DNA of 47,675 nt. Source: Bacilli bacterium. Lineage in GTDB: Bacteria > Bacillota_I > Bacilli_A > RFN20 > CAG-449. A program made the translations under genes and the position numbers. The number at the start of each line of letters is the position of its first letter. Position 1 is the stretch's first letter. Positions 24,096 to 32,109 of this stretch are shown piece after piece. The stretch spans positions 1-47,675 of the forward strand of contig CAAEFC010000026.1 in assembly GCA_900755065.1 (NCBI GenBank). Direction: 5' to 3'. The notes under the pieces are model-generated. The model was given only the letters and a program-made list of their open reading frames with translations, had not been told where the DNA came from and did no database searches.

Positions 24096-24560
24096 GTGAA
24101 GATCAAAAGTGCGTTGAAAAGTGTGATTCCGGTCCTTCTTGCGGCCGGACTGGGGAGTCTTTTCGTTGTTTTGGATTACATCGATTACGATTCCCTGACA
24201 AAGCCGTTTCTGACTCCGCCGAAAGTCGTTTTTCCGATCGCATGGACGATCATCTACCTCTTAACGGCGACGGCGACCTATCGATTCGATACGAGCGGGA
24301 GCGACAAAGAGACAAATCAGAAGGGAATCATCAATTTTTTCATCAATATGTTTATCAATCTGCTGTGGACGGTGACGTTTTTCGGACTGGGACAGCCGAT
24401 CGTGGCGCTGATCGTTCTGATCTTGCTTTACCTGTCCACGCTTTCGCTTTTCCTGACGTATCGTAAAGTCGATCGGATAAGCGGAAATCTGATCATTCCC
24501 TATCTGCTATGGCTCTTAATGGCGCTGTATCTGAATATTTGTATCGTTTTTTTGAATTGA
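24096..24560 (+). CDS. tspO: TspO/MBR-family membrane protein
   Basis: GTG 24096 start, 154 residues, five membrane helices as in the family. The signature PPKVVFPIAWTIIYLLTA is in loop 1 and helix 2, N..W...FF is in helix 3 (NLLWTVTFFG), and the helix 5 motif reads YLLWLLMALYLN. Bacterial TspO binds tetrapyrroles and affects stress responses; the physiological role in this group is unclear. It sits 31 bases after the amidase gene, so it may be co-transcribed. Confidence 0.9.
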   Translation: MKIKSALKSVIPVLLAAGLGSLFVVLDYIDYDSLTKPFLTPPKVVFPIAWTIIYLLTATATYRFDTSGSDKETNQKGIINFFINMFINLLWTVTFFGLGQPIVALIVLILLYLSTLSLFLTYRKVDRISGNLIIPYLLWLLMALYLNICIVFLN

Positions 24561-24561
24561 G

Positions 24562-24590
24562 TTGCCGATTTTCTTTCGCTTTGATATAAT
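24562..24590 (+). promoter_or_regulatory. Sigma-A promoter of greA
   Basis: TTGCCG (24562-24567), 17 bases, then perfect TATAAT (24585-24590), 31 bases upstream of the greA ATG. Confidence 0.75.
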
Positions 24591-24620
24591 ATTATCCGAC
24601 TTGAAAAAGGAGAAATATCG

Positions 24621-25103
24621 ATGAAAGACGAAGAAATTATCGTTACCAAAGAAGGTTATCGGAAATTAAACGAAGAATTGCGGACGTTGATCGACACCGT
24701 TCTGCCGGAAGTGATCGAACAACTGAAAGAGGCGAGAGCGCAGGGCGACTTATCGGAAAATGCCGACTACGATGCGGCGAGAAACCGTCAGGCCGAAGTC
24801 GAGGGGCGCATCGCGCAGTTGCAGCATCAGATCGAAAACGCCAAAGTGATCGACGAGGTGGCTTCTTCTCACGGCAGCAATATCGTCAAAATCGGCTACT
24901 ACGTTACCTTGAAAGATCACAGCGACGGATCGATTACGCGGTATCAGATCGTCGGATCGACCGAATCCGATCCGAATCATCAGAAAATTTCCAACGAGTG
25001 CATGCTGGCGAAATCCATTCTGAATCACAAGGTCGGCGACAGGGTTCAGGTGAAAGTCATTCGCCCGTACGAAGTGGAAATCCTGAAAGTGGAAACCGAA
25101 TAA
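24621..25103 (+). CDS. greA: Transcription elongation factor GreA
   Basis: 160 residues with both GreA domains: an N-terminal antiparallel coiled coil (about 1-78) whose tip carries the acidic GDLSENADYDAAR motif needed to stimulate RNA polymerase cleavage of backtracked transcripts, and a C-terminal FKBP-like domain (VGSTESDP, then the conserved PYEVEIL end). It has its own promoter and terminator, so it is monocistronic. AAAGGAG lies 7 bases before the ATG. Confidence 0.97.
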   Translation: MKDEEIIVTKEGYRKLNEELRTLIDTVLPEVIEQLKEARAQGDLSENADYDAARNRQAEVEGRIAQLQHQIENAKVIDEVASSHGSNIVKIGYYVTLKDHSDGSITRYQIVGSTESDPNHQKISNECMLAKSILNHKVGDRVQVKVIRPYEVEILKVETE

Positions 25104-25104
25104 G

Positions 25105-25127
25105 ACTCACGAAAGTGAGTTTTTTTT
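25105..25127 (+). terminator. Terminator of greA
   Basis: ACTCAC (25105-25110), GAAA tetraloop, GTGAGT (25115-25120), then eight or nine T. Confidence 0.9.
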
Positions 25128-25174
25128 GAGGAATTTTCTTCCTTCCCGCGAATAAGAGAGTAGGAGGAAATTTT

Positions 25175-25723
25175 ATGGCATCAATGATTAAATGGGTGAT
25201 CGGAGCGATCGTCGGAGTGGTATTGGTTATCGTAACCTTTATTCAGATCGATCCGAAAACGAAAACGGGGGATTCGGGGATTCCGTTGACGACATCGCTC
25301 GCCGAGAATACCGTCGAAGTCAAAATCGAGGGACAGGTAGCGCATCCGGGTACCTATACGATCCGCGCGGACAGCACGATTTCCGATCTGGTGAGTCTGG
25401 CGGGAGGCTATCTTTCCAGCGCGGATCTCGACGCTCTGAACGATTCGTTGCTCATCGAAGGGAGAACGTTGGTATACGTGCCGATGCTGAGCGGATATTC
25501 GCAATCCTGCGTGATCGATCCGGACGCGAAAAAGATCAACGTGAATACCGCGACGGCGGAAGAGTTGAAAGAGGTCAACGGCATCAGCGAGACGCTGGCA
25601 AACCGGATCGTGGCGTATCGCGAAGAAAACGGGGAATTTCAGACTTTGGAAGAGTTGATGAACGTCGTCGGCATCGGAACGAAAACCTACGAAAAAATTC
25701 GCGATTCATTAACTTTGAAATAA
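25175..25723 (+). CDS. comEA: ComEA family DNA-uptake receptor
   Basis: 182 residues with an N-terminal membrane anchor (VIGAIVGVVLVIVTFIQI), an SLBB domain (about 46-105; VEVKIEGQVAHPGTY then LAGGYLSSADLDALN) and a C-terminal helix-hairpin-helix DNA-binding domain (about 118-180; INVNTATAEELKEVNGIS and MNVVGIGTKTYEKI). ComEA binds incoming double-stranded DNA at the cell surface. AGGAGG precedes the ATG. The stop codon overlaps the comEC start. Confidence 0.95.
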   Translation: MASMIKWVIGAIVGVVLVIVTFIQIDPKTKTGDSGIPLTTSLAENTVEVKIEGQVAHPGTYTIRADSTISDLVSLAGGYLSSADLDALNDSLLIEGRTLVYVPMLSGYSQSCVIDPDAKKINVNTATAEELKEVNGISETLANRIVAYREENGEFQTLEELMNVVGIGTKTYEKIRDSLTLK

Positions 25724-27720
25724 TGTCTTCGTTCTTCGGCGCGATCTTCTACTTTATCGGGTTGACCTTTGACCGATACCGGATCGTCAAAATCGTCGCG
25801 CTGTTCGTGGCACTCGGCTGGGGGTGGAAAAGAGGCGGAAACAAGTTTTGGTTTTCCTCTCTTTTCTTTCTGCTCGGAATCGGCGTTTCCGCTTATTTCA
25901 GGCAGCATTCCTTTTTTTTCAATACGGGTCTGGTAGTGGTCAGCAAAGAAAACTATCTGATCGTTCAGACCCTCAGCGGCCGTTACTATGTTTCGGCGTA
26001 TTCCAACCCGTATGAATGGCTTTCGATCGTCCGGATTCAAGGAACCGTTTCGGATTACGGATTTACTTTTTACGAAAGTCAGATGAATTTTAACCTGTAT
26101 CTGAAAGAGAATCTGGTTGACAGACAAATCGTCGCCGACGAGATAGAAATCCTCGCTTCCTTCCCTTTTCCGCTTCGGGATTGGGTGCGGGAACGATGGG
26201 AAGTCTACCCGGAAGAAGTCTGCGATTTTTTATCCCTTTTTTTTCTGAATGCCGGCGGAAACGAAGACTTGAAAACAGCGCTTTATCGCAATCAACTGAG
26301 TTACTGTCTCTTACTTTCTTCCTTTCATCTGTCCTTTCTGTACGGAATCGTCCGCCGGGTTTTGGGCATCAGACAAAGTGAAAAAAATGCGGAAAAAGGG
26401 GCGATTTTTGCGTTGTTCTTTTTTTGCTTTCTCTCCGGGTGGAAACAAAGCGCGTTCCGTCTCTTGCTCGATCGGCTCATCGTCTATCGAAGCGCGTACA
26501 TCGTGAAAAAGAAGATTCCGCCGCTTGAAAGGGTGGGAAAAACCTTTTTGCTGATGGGATTAGTCGTTCCAAACACGATGACGTCCTCCTATTTTTTATA
26601 CAGTTTTCCGCTGCTTTGCTTTTATTCCGTCCTTCGCGAAAGTCTGCTTCAAATCGAAAAGAGGAAAAGAAAATTCTATTCGATGCTTCTGATGCAACTT
26701 TTTCTGATTCCGATTCAGTTCTTCGTCAACGAAAAGGGCTGTCCTTTTTCGTTCCTCTTCGGAATCTTCGTCGGTCCGTTCCTTTATACGCTTGTTCTTC
26801 TTTTTCCTTTCTCGCTTTTTCCGTTTGTCAATCCGCTTGTGTCGTTCCTTGTCCGTCTGATTCTCCGTGCGCTGACGCTGTTTGATTCGATCAACTTGGT
26901 CCTGTACGCATCGTATGCTTGGCCTTTGCTTCTTCTGATCGACGCGCTTCTCTTTTACAGCGTGTATCTGATCTATACCGGGAGGAGCAGGAAAATCTTT
27001 TCTTCGATCTGCGCGATTGGCATTATCGCCTCGATTCCGTTGATTCCGGTGGAAAACGGCTATGAAAAGTCGATCAGTTTCATCAACGTCGGTCAAGGCG
27101 ATTCGATTCTGATCAAAGACAGAAATCAGAATATTCTGGTTGATACCGGAGGAGTCTTGGGGAACGATCTGGCCGTCAGGACGCTGATTCCGTATTTCCG
27201 CCGTCGCCATGTGCGGCAAATCGACTGTCTTTTCCTCACGCACGGAGATTACGATCATTCCGGGGCATCGGCGTCGCTTACGGCTCACTTCCGGGTCAAC
27301 GAAATCTGTCGCGAGAATGATTTTACCGTGAAGGACTTTCCGCATTTTTCAATTTTCAATCTCAATCGGTATACGGATCTCTGGGAAGATGAAAACGCGC
27401 GTTCGATGGTCCTCTATCTCGATTTTTTCAATTACGGATTTCTGTTAATGGGCGACGCGCCGAAAAAAATCGAAAGAGCGATCGTGAAAGATTATCCCGA
27501 TCTGAAAGTCGATTATCTGAAAGTGGGGCATCACGGTTCAAACACTTCGACGGACGAGGCATTGATCGCCTGCTACCGTCCGCGCGAAGCGATTGTTTCC
27601 GTAGGGTTGAAAAACCGTTACGATCACCCGGCTGAGGAGACGATACGGATTCTCCAAGCGTACGGCGTCCGGATCAGAAGAACGGATCGGGAAGGCACGA
27701 TCGTCTATTCTTTCCGCTGA
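25723..27720 (+). CDS. comEC: ComEC/Rec2 DNA-uptake channel
   Basis: ATG 25723 overlaps the comEA stop (TAATG), so translation is coupled; the frame stays open far upstream but only as a shadow of comEA. The 665-residue protein has an N-terminal hydrophobic region with an OB-like insert, the Competence membrane domain (about 180-440) and a C-terminal metallo-beta-lactamase domain (about 445-665) with FINVGQGDSILI, LTHGDYDHSGA and VGHHGSNTSTDEAL, the last two giving metal-binding His and Asp. It transports one DNA strand across the membrane; the lactamase domain may degrade the other. Confidence 0.95.
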   Translation: MSSFFGAIFYFIGLTFDRYRIVKIVALFVALGWGWKRGGNKFWFSSLFFLLGIGVSAYFRQHSFFFNTGLVVVSKENYLIVQTLSGRYYVSAYSNPYEWLSIVRIQGTVSDYGFTFYESQMNFNLYLKENLVDRQIVADEIEILASFPFPLRDWVRERWEVYPEEVCDFLSLFFLNAGGNEDLKTALYRNQLSYCLLLSSFHLSFLYGIVRRVLGIRQSEKNAEKGAIFALFFFCFLSGWKQSAFRLLLDRLIVYRSAYIVKKKIPPLERVGKTFLLMGLVVPNTMTSSYFLYSFPLLCFYSVLRESLLQIEKRKRKFYSMLLMQLFLIPIQFFVNEKGCPFSFLFGIFVGPFLYTLVLLFPFSLFPFVNPLVSFLVRLILRALTLFDSINLVLYASYAWPLLLLIDALLFYSVYLIYTGRSRKIFSSICAIGIIASIPLIPVENGYEKSISFINVGQGDSILIKDRNQNILVDTGGVLGNDLAVRTLIPYFRRRHVRQIDCLFLTHGDYDHSGASASLTAHFRVNEICRENDFTVKDFPHFSIFNLNRYTDLWEDENARSMVLYLDFFNYGFLLMGDAPKKIERAIVKDYPDLKVDYLKVGHHGSNTSTDEALIACYRPREAIVSVGLKNRYDHPAEETIRILQAYGVRIRRTDREGTIVYSFR

Positions 27721-27794
27721 ACGGCGGAAGCATTAAAAATAATGTCGGACAGAGGAATGAATTTGTATTATGCTGAAATCAAAGGAGAAGATTT

Positions 27795-29249
27795 ATGAAT
27801 AATCGAAAAAAAGTTGTGGCTATGAGCGTGTTGCTGACTTCTTTGTTTACGTTCGGTTGCAGCGGGAAAAGTAGCGGCTCAACGTCGTCGCAGTCATCGA
27901 TTTCTTCCGAAACCGAAACGGTCTCTTCGTCCGTTTCATCGGAAACGCATTCTTCCGGCGAAAATTCCTCTTCGTTTGAGGATCGGACGCCGACGATCAC
28001 GGTGGAGAAGAATGTGGAAATGTATCCGGGAACCCAATATGTGCTTTCAGTGCAGTCGGAGTATCTGGACGGCGCGGAAATTCGCTTTGCCTCTTCGGAC
28101 GAAAGCGTGGCCGTCGTTTCGGAACAGGGAAGAATCTCGGTGGAAGACGACGAAGATCTGGACGGGAAAGAGGTCATCATCACCGTTTCCGTCGATCGGT
28201 ACCTTCTGGTCGAAGAATGCGTCGTCCGGATCGTCAGAGAATATCCGGACACGTGGAAAAACGATACCGATGAGACGAGTGTCTGGGACGGAGTCTATCC
28301 GGACGAAATGCCGGATTCGTTCGTCGTCAACAACGATATGCGGATCGCTGAAATCAACGATGCCGCCGCGCTGGCGTATATGAACGCGGCGATCGCAGCG
28401 GGACAGTCCAGCAGTACGGCTTTTCCTTATCGCGCTGTCTATCTGAATTGCGACGTCGATCTGAACGGGTGCGAATGGAAGGCGATCGACGATGAAAGCC
28501 GGGTTCTGACGAACGTCCGCTTCTGCTTTCAGGGACATCGGATTTCCAACGGCGTGCTGGTCCGGCCGGACGATAAAATCAGTTCGATCGGCTTCTTCGG
28601 ACAGGTGAACTTCGGTTTGAATCTGGATGGCGTCGTTTTCGATGCGATGAAAATCGGCGGCGTCGAAAATCAGACGTTGACGTCGGATAAAAAGTGGAGC
28701 GGCATCGTTCTCGGCGCGACGGACGGCTCTTCGACGGAGACGACGGTCCGCCTCACCAACATAACCGTCCAAAACTGTTCGATCGCGCAAAACGCCGCCA
28801 AACAGGCGATTCTGATCGGAAAGGCGCAGTCGGACTATGCGATTCATCTCGAAAACATCGTACTGGAAAACAACAGCGTTCTGGGAACGTATACCGTAGG
28901 AGGGATTACCTCGTATTCCGGCGCGTCGTCGATTTACGGGGAAAACGTCATCGTCCGGAACAATACGTTCTACCTGACCAAGGCGAAAGAGACCGATCAG
29001 GGCACGCAATTCGGCGTTTATACGGCGTTATTAAGCGGCGTAACGCCTCCGACGGTTTCGGAAACCTATACCTCGCTTTCGCAAAGCGGGAATGTCGTTT
29101 ACTACGGAAGCGCCGCTTTTGAATCGTCCGTTCAGGCGGGTTCGTATGAAACCGATTACGGCGAATTCCAGACGAAGATCGACGATCCGGACGAAATTCC
29201 TCTGTGGCAGGGAAGTCGCGTTCACGATGCGGTTACGGTGATCGGATAA
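27795..29249 (+). CDS. Lipoprotein with Big2-like and beta-helix regions
   Basis: ATG 27795 after AAAGGAG (27781-27787). The 484-residue protein has a lipobox (LLTSLFTFGC), a long Ser/Glu linker (about 24-65), a Big2-type immunoglobulin domain (about 66-148; RFASSDESVAVVSEQGRIS is diagnostic), and a larger domain (about 180-480) with repeated Asn-rich strands such as ITVQNCSIAQN and IVLENNSVLG, suggesting a right-handed beta-helix. Probably a surface adhesin or glycan-binding protein. It is a single gene between comEC and the nusA operon. Confidence 0.6.
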   Translation: MNNRKKVVAMSVLLTSLFTFGCSGKSSGSTSSQSSISSETETVSSSVSSETHSSGENSSSFEDRTPTITVEKNVEMYPGTQYVLSVQSEYLDGAEIRFASSDESVAVVSEQGRISVEDDEDLDGKEVIITVSVDRYLLVEECVVRIVREYPDTWKNDTDETSVWDGVYPDEMPDSFVVNNDMRIAEINDAAALAYMNAAIAAGQSSSTAFPYRAVYLNCDVDLNGCEWKAIDDESRVLTNVRFCFQGHRISNGVLVRPDDKISSIGFFGQVNFGLNLDGVVFDAMKIGGVENQTLTSDKKWSGIVLGATDGSSTETTVRLTNITVQNCSIAQNAAKQAILIGKAQSDYAIHLENIVLENNSVLGTYTVGGITSYSGASSIYGENVIVRNNTFYLTKAKETDQGTQFGVYTALLSGVTPPTVSETYTSLSQSGNVVYYGSAAFESSVQAGSYETDYGEFQTKIDDPDEIPLWQGSRVHDAVTVIG

Positions 29250-29331
29250 ACGTTTTTTCCGACGGCCGTCACCGTCGTATTCTTCTTTTCGCTCCGGCAT
29301 TTCGTTTCTTGCCGAAATTATCGGAAAACAG

Positions 29332-29361
29332 TTGCAAAGAAAAGAAAGATTCGGATATAAT
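29332..29361 (+). promoter_or_regulatory. Promoter of the rimP-nusA-infB operon
   Basis: TTGCAA (29332-29337), 18 bases, perfect TATAAT (29356-29361). It is about 99 bases upstream of rimP, leaving a structured leader. Confidence 0.75.
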
Positions 29362-29366
29362 ATTTC

Positions 29367-29447
29367 CCGTAAGTGATTTCTTGCAAGAGATGACTTACGG
29401 AACTCATTGCGGATGAAAAAGTGAGCTGACGACTCACTTTTATTTTT
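29367..29447 (+). promoter_or_regulatory. Two-hairpin leader of the nusA operon, probable attenuator
   Basis: Hairpin 1 pairs CCGTAAGT (29367-29374) with ACTTACGG (29393-29400) and continues inward with few mismatches. Hairpin 2 pairs AAAAGTGAG (29417-29425) with CTCACTTTT (29433-29441), followed by TATTTTT, so it looks like an intrinsic terminator just ahead of the rimP Shine-Dalgarno GGAGG. Because NusA itself enhances termination, feedback control of the operon by this terminator is a natural hypothesis. Confidence 0.6.
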
Positions 29448-29459
29448 GAAGGAGGCCGA

Positions 29460-29930
29460 ATGAAAGAATTATTAGAGAAAGTCAGACCTTACGTGGAATC
29501 GTTGGTGAACGAGAATCAGATGATTCTCGACCGATTCGATTTTGAACGGCGCGGAGGAGAATGGTATCTGGTCGTTTATGTGGAAAAAGAAGAGGGGACC
29601 GCGACGCTCGACGAAGTGTGTCTCATCTCCGATCGGATTTCCAAAAAACTCGACGAAATCGATCTGATCCCGCAGAATTACGTGCTCGACGTATCCACTT
29701 CCGGCGCGGAAAAGCCGATCAGGGATTTCCGCCAGTTCGGAAAATACGTGGGAAAATACATTTCGGTCAAATTGAGGAATCCCGTCGCGGGATTAAACGC
29801 GTACACCGGTACGCTCGAACAGGCGGACGAAACGACGATCCGCATGAGTTATAAGGTCAAGACCCGAACCCGGTACGTGGATATCGAGACAGAGAATATC
29901 ACCAAAGCCAATCTGGCAGTTCAATTTTAG
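29460..29930 (+). CDS. rimP: Ribosome maturation factor RimP
   Basis: 156 residues. The N-terminal domain has the family motif WYLVVYVEKEEGTATLDEVC and the characteristic YVLDVSTSGAEKPI; an Sm-like C-terminal domain starts near residue 90 (FGKYVGKYISVKL). RimP binds the free 30S subunit and helps assembly. First gene of the conserved operon, immediately before nusA, as in Bacillota generally. Confidence 0.96.
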   Translation: MKELLEKVRPYVESLVNENQMILDRFDFERRGGEWYLVVYVEKEEGTATLDEVCLISDRISKKLDEIDLIPQNYVLDVSTSGAEKPIRDFRQFGKYVGKYISVKLRNPVAGLNAYTGTLEQADETTIRMSYKVKTRTRYVDIETENITKANLAVQF

Positions 29931-29943
29931 GAGGCATTTAAAA

Positions 29944-31530
29944 ATGGTAGATTTAAAGCAATTTCTGGTCGCAATCGATGAATTCGAGAATTTCGGAATC
30001 GCCAGAGACGTTACGATCGCGGCGTTGAAAGATTCCATCAGTTCGCTGTTCGTCAAAAAGAACTATGAGGATACGCGGGTCGAAGTCGAAGTCGACGTGG
30101 AAAAAGGCGACATCAAAGTCAGCCTGATCAAGCAGGTCGTCGATAATTCCAAAGAAGACGAACTCGACGACAACGTGGAAATCACGCTCGACGAAGCAAG
30201 AGAATTCAATCCGGACGTTCAGGTCGGGGAAGATCTCTATATCGACGTCAATCTCGATAACCTGAAAAAATCGGACGTCAACAAAATTAAGTCCGCGTTC
30301 AAGCAGAAGATCAAGGAAGCGGAGAAGCAGGCGATTTATCAGGCTTTCGCCGATAAAAAAGGAGAACTGATCTCCGGAACCGTGGAAAAAATCGAACCGA
30401 CGTATACAATCGTCAACATCGGAAAAACGTCGGTTACGCTTCCGAATAACCGCAAGATCGGCGATGAAACGTTCAGCATCGGTCAGACGATCAAAGTGCT
30501 GCTGGCCGAGATCAATTCCGGAACCGGCGGTCCTCAACTCATCATCAGCCGTTCCGATCCGAACTTTCTGAAACGGCTGTTTGAAGAGGAAGTTCACGAA
30601 ATCTACGACGGAACCGTCGTCATCCGGGATGTGGCCCGTTATGCGGGCGAGCGCAGCAAGATTTCGGTTTATTCCACGCAGGAGAATGTGGATCCGATCG
30701 GCGCCTGCATCGGTCCGGGCGGATCGAAAATTCAGAAAATCTGCGCGCAGATCGGCAAGGAAAAAATCGACGTGGTCGAGTATCACGAGTATCCGGGCCT
30801 CTTTATCGCCGAAGCGCTGAAACCGGCTAAGGTGCTGGGCGTGCGTCTCGACGAAGAAGCCCACAGCGCGGTCGCCGTCGTCGAAAACGACAGCCTGCGC
30901 GTCGCCATCGGGAAACGCGGCATCAACGTGATTCTGGCCGTCAAACTCACCGGGTGGAAAATCGATATCAAGGAGCAGGATACCGCGATCGGCGAAAACG
31001 TCGTGTATATGACCGTCGATCAGATGATCCGGAAAGAGGACGATCTCCGTCTGGAAAGAATCAGAGCCGACCTCCTGAAAGTTACCGATCTGGAAAACCA
31101 GAATCCGATCGTGCCGGAAGAAGAAACTGTCGGAGTTGAAACGCCGGAAGAAGAAACGCCGGAGACCGAAGAAAAAGTGATTGTCGAGGAAGAAAAGCCG
31201 GTTGAAATTCCGTTTGAAGAGCAGAAAGTGGAAGTCAATCTCTCGCAGCCGAGAGTTTCGCTCGCCGATCTGGAAAATCAGATCGAACTCGATAAGAAGA
31301 AAAAGGCTTCCGCGCCGGTACAGCCGAAAAAGAAATTTGTCAAAAAAGAGGACGAAGCCAACGACAAGCCTCGCGTCGAAGAAGAGAAAGAAGAGAATAA
31401 GCCGGTCGTCAATGCGATGCCGATTTATTCCGATGAAGAGTTGGAAGCGTTTGAAGACGAGGAAGAAGAAGACAACTCCTACGACGAGGACATCGATTAC
31501 AGCGATTACGACAGTTATTACGACAATTAA
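29944..31530 (+). CDS. nusA: Transcription termination/antitermination factor NusA with long acidic tail
   Basis: 528 residues against about 370 in Bacillus. The N-terminal RNA-polymerase-binding domain (about 1-125), S1 domain (about 135-200; GELISGTVEKIEP), KH1 (about 230-280; DPIGACIGPGGSKIQKI) and KH2 (about 300-345; VAIGKRGINVILAVKLTGW) are all intact. From about residue 380 to the end the protein is a Glu/Lys/Pro-rich, low-complexity acidic extension ending in repeated Asp-Tyr. This tail is not part of the core family and may be a disordered interaction arm. The next gene starts 2 bases later. Confidence 0.96.
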   Translation: MVDLKQFLVAIDEFENFGIARDVTIAALKDSISSLFVKKNYEDTRVEVEVDVEKGDIKVSLIKQVVDNSKEDELDDNVEITLDEAREFNPDVQVGEDLYIDVNLDNLKKSDVNKIKSAFKQKIKEAEKQAIYQAFADKKGELISGTVEKIEPTYTIVNIGKTSVTLPNNRKIGDETFSIGQTIKVLLAEINSGTGGPQLIISRSDPNFLKRLFEEEVHEIYDGTVVIRDVARYAGERSKISVYSTQENVDPIGACIGPGGSKIQKICAQIGKEKIDVVEYHEYPGLFIAEALKPAKVLGVRLDEEAHSAVAVVENDSLRVAIGKRGINVILAVKLTGWKIDIKEQDTAIGENVVYMTVDQMIRKEDDLRLERIRADLLKVTDLENQNPIVPEEETVGVETPEEETPETEEKVIVEEEKPVEIPFEEQKVEVNLSQPRVSLADLENQIELDKKKKASAPVQPKKKFVKKEDEANDKPRVEEEKEENKPVVNAMPIYSDEELEAFEDEEEEDNSYDEDIDYSDYDSYYDN

Positions 31531-31532
31531 AC

Positions 31533-31811
31533 ATGAAAAAAATACCGATGAGAAAGTGCCTGGCGACCAATGAGGTTTGCCCGAAAAGCGAACTCTTGCG
31601 CGTCGTGAAGAATAACGAAGGAAAGATTTTCTTCGATTATTCTTCCAAAGCCAACGGACGGGGAGCCTACATCAAGTGCAGTCTCGAAGCCGTTGAAATC
31701 GCGCGTAAAAGGAAAGTTCTCGACCGCGCCCTGGACGCGAAGGTTCCCGACGAAGTCTACGAAGTTCTGATCAGAGAAGTCCATGCAAGAAAGTATCGGA
31801 AACCTGATTAA
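31533..31811 (+). CDS. rnpM: RnpM/YlxR family RNA-binding protein
   Basis: 92 residues beginning PMRKCLATNEVCPKSELLRV, with the family loop NGRGAYIKCS in the middle. YlxR (RnpM) binds RNase P RNA and modulates its activity in Bacillus. Located between nusA and ylxQ as expected. Its last 29 bases overlap the next start. Confidence 0.93.
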   Translation: MKKIPMRKCLATNEVCPKSELLRVVKNNEGKIFFDYSSKANGRGAYIKCSLEAVEIARKRKVLDRALDAKVPDEVYEVLIREVHARKYRKPD

Positions 31812-32109
31812 CTTCGCTATCCGGGCAGGGAAATACGCGTTGGGCGAAAGCGCCCTCAACGACGCGAGAAAGGGAAAGGCCAAACTGGTCCTGATCGCAA
31901 AAGATACCTCGGATTCAAACAAAAAACGATGGATTGACAAATTTACCTACTGCAAAGTGCCTTGCGAAATCTACGGCACGAAAGAAGAACTGGGATTTCT
32001 TCTTCACAAAGACGCGATTGCGGTTCTCTCGATCAACGAGGCCCACATCGCCAGAGAAATCAAAAAACTGATCAAGGAGGAAGAGTTGAATGGCATACAA
32101 AAAGAATAA
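31783..32109 (+). CDS. ylxQ: L7Ae-family ribosomal protein YlxQ
   Basis: 108 residues starting at ATG 31783 inside rnpM. The L7Ae fold is seen in LINFAIRAGKYALGESALND, the VLIAKDTSD strand and the IDKFTYCKVPCEIYGTKEEL region, which form the kink-turn RNA-binding surface. It overlaps infB by 20 bases, so four genes are tightly coupled. The Bacillus homologue is a minor 50S-associated protein of unclear role. Confidence 0.9.
   Translation: MQESIGNLINFAIRAGKYALGESALNDARKGKAKLVLIAKDTSDSNKKRWIDKFTYCKVPCEIYGTKEELGFLLHKDAIAVLSINEAHIAREIKKLIKEEELNGIQKE

Noticed and set aside
25192..25722. An upstream extension of comEC by 177 codons
   Set aside because: It lies wholly inside comEA in another frame. 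The overlapping TAATG start at 25723 and the hydrophobic N-terminus fit ComEC.
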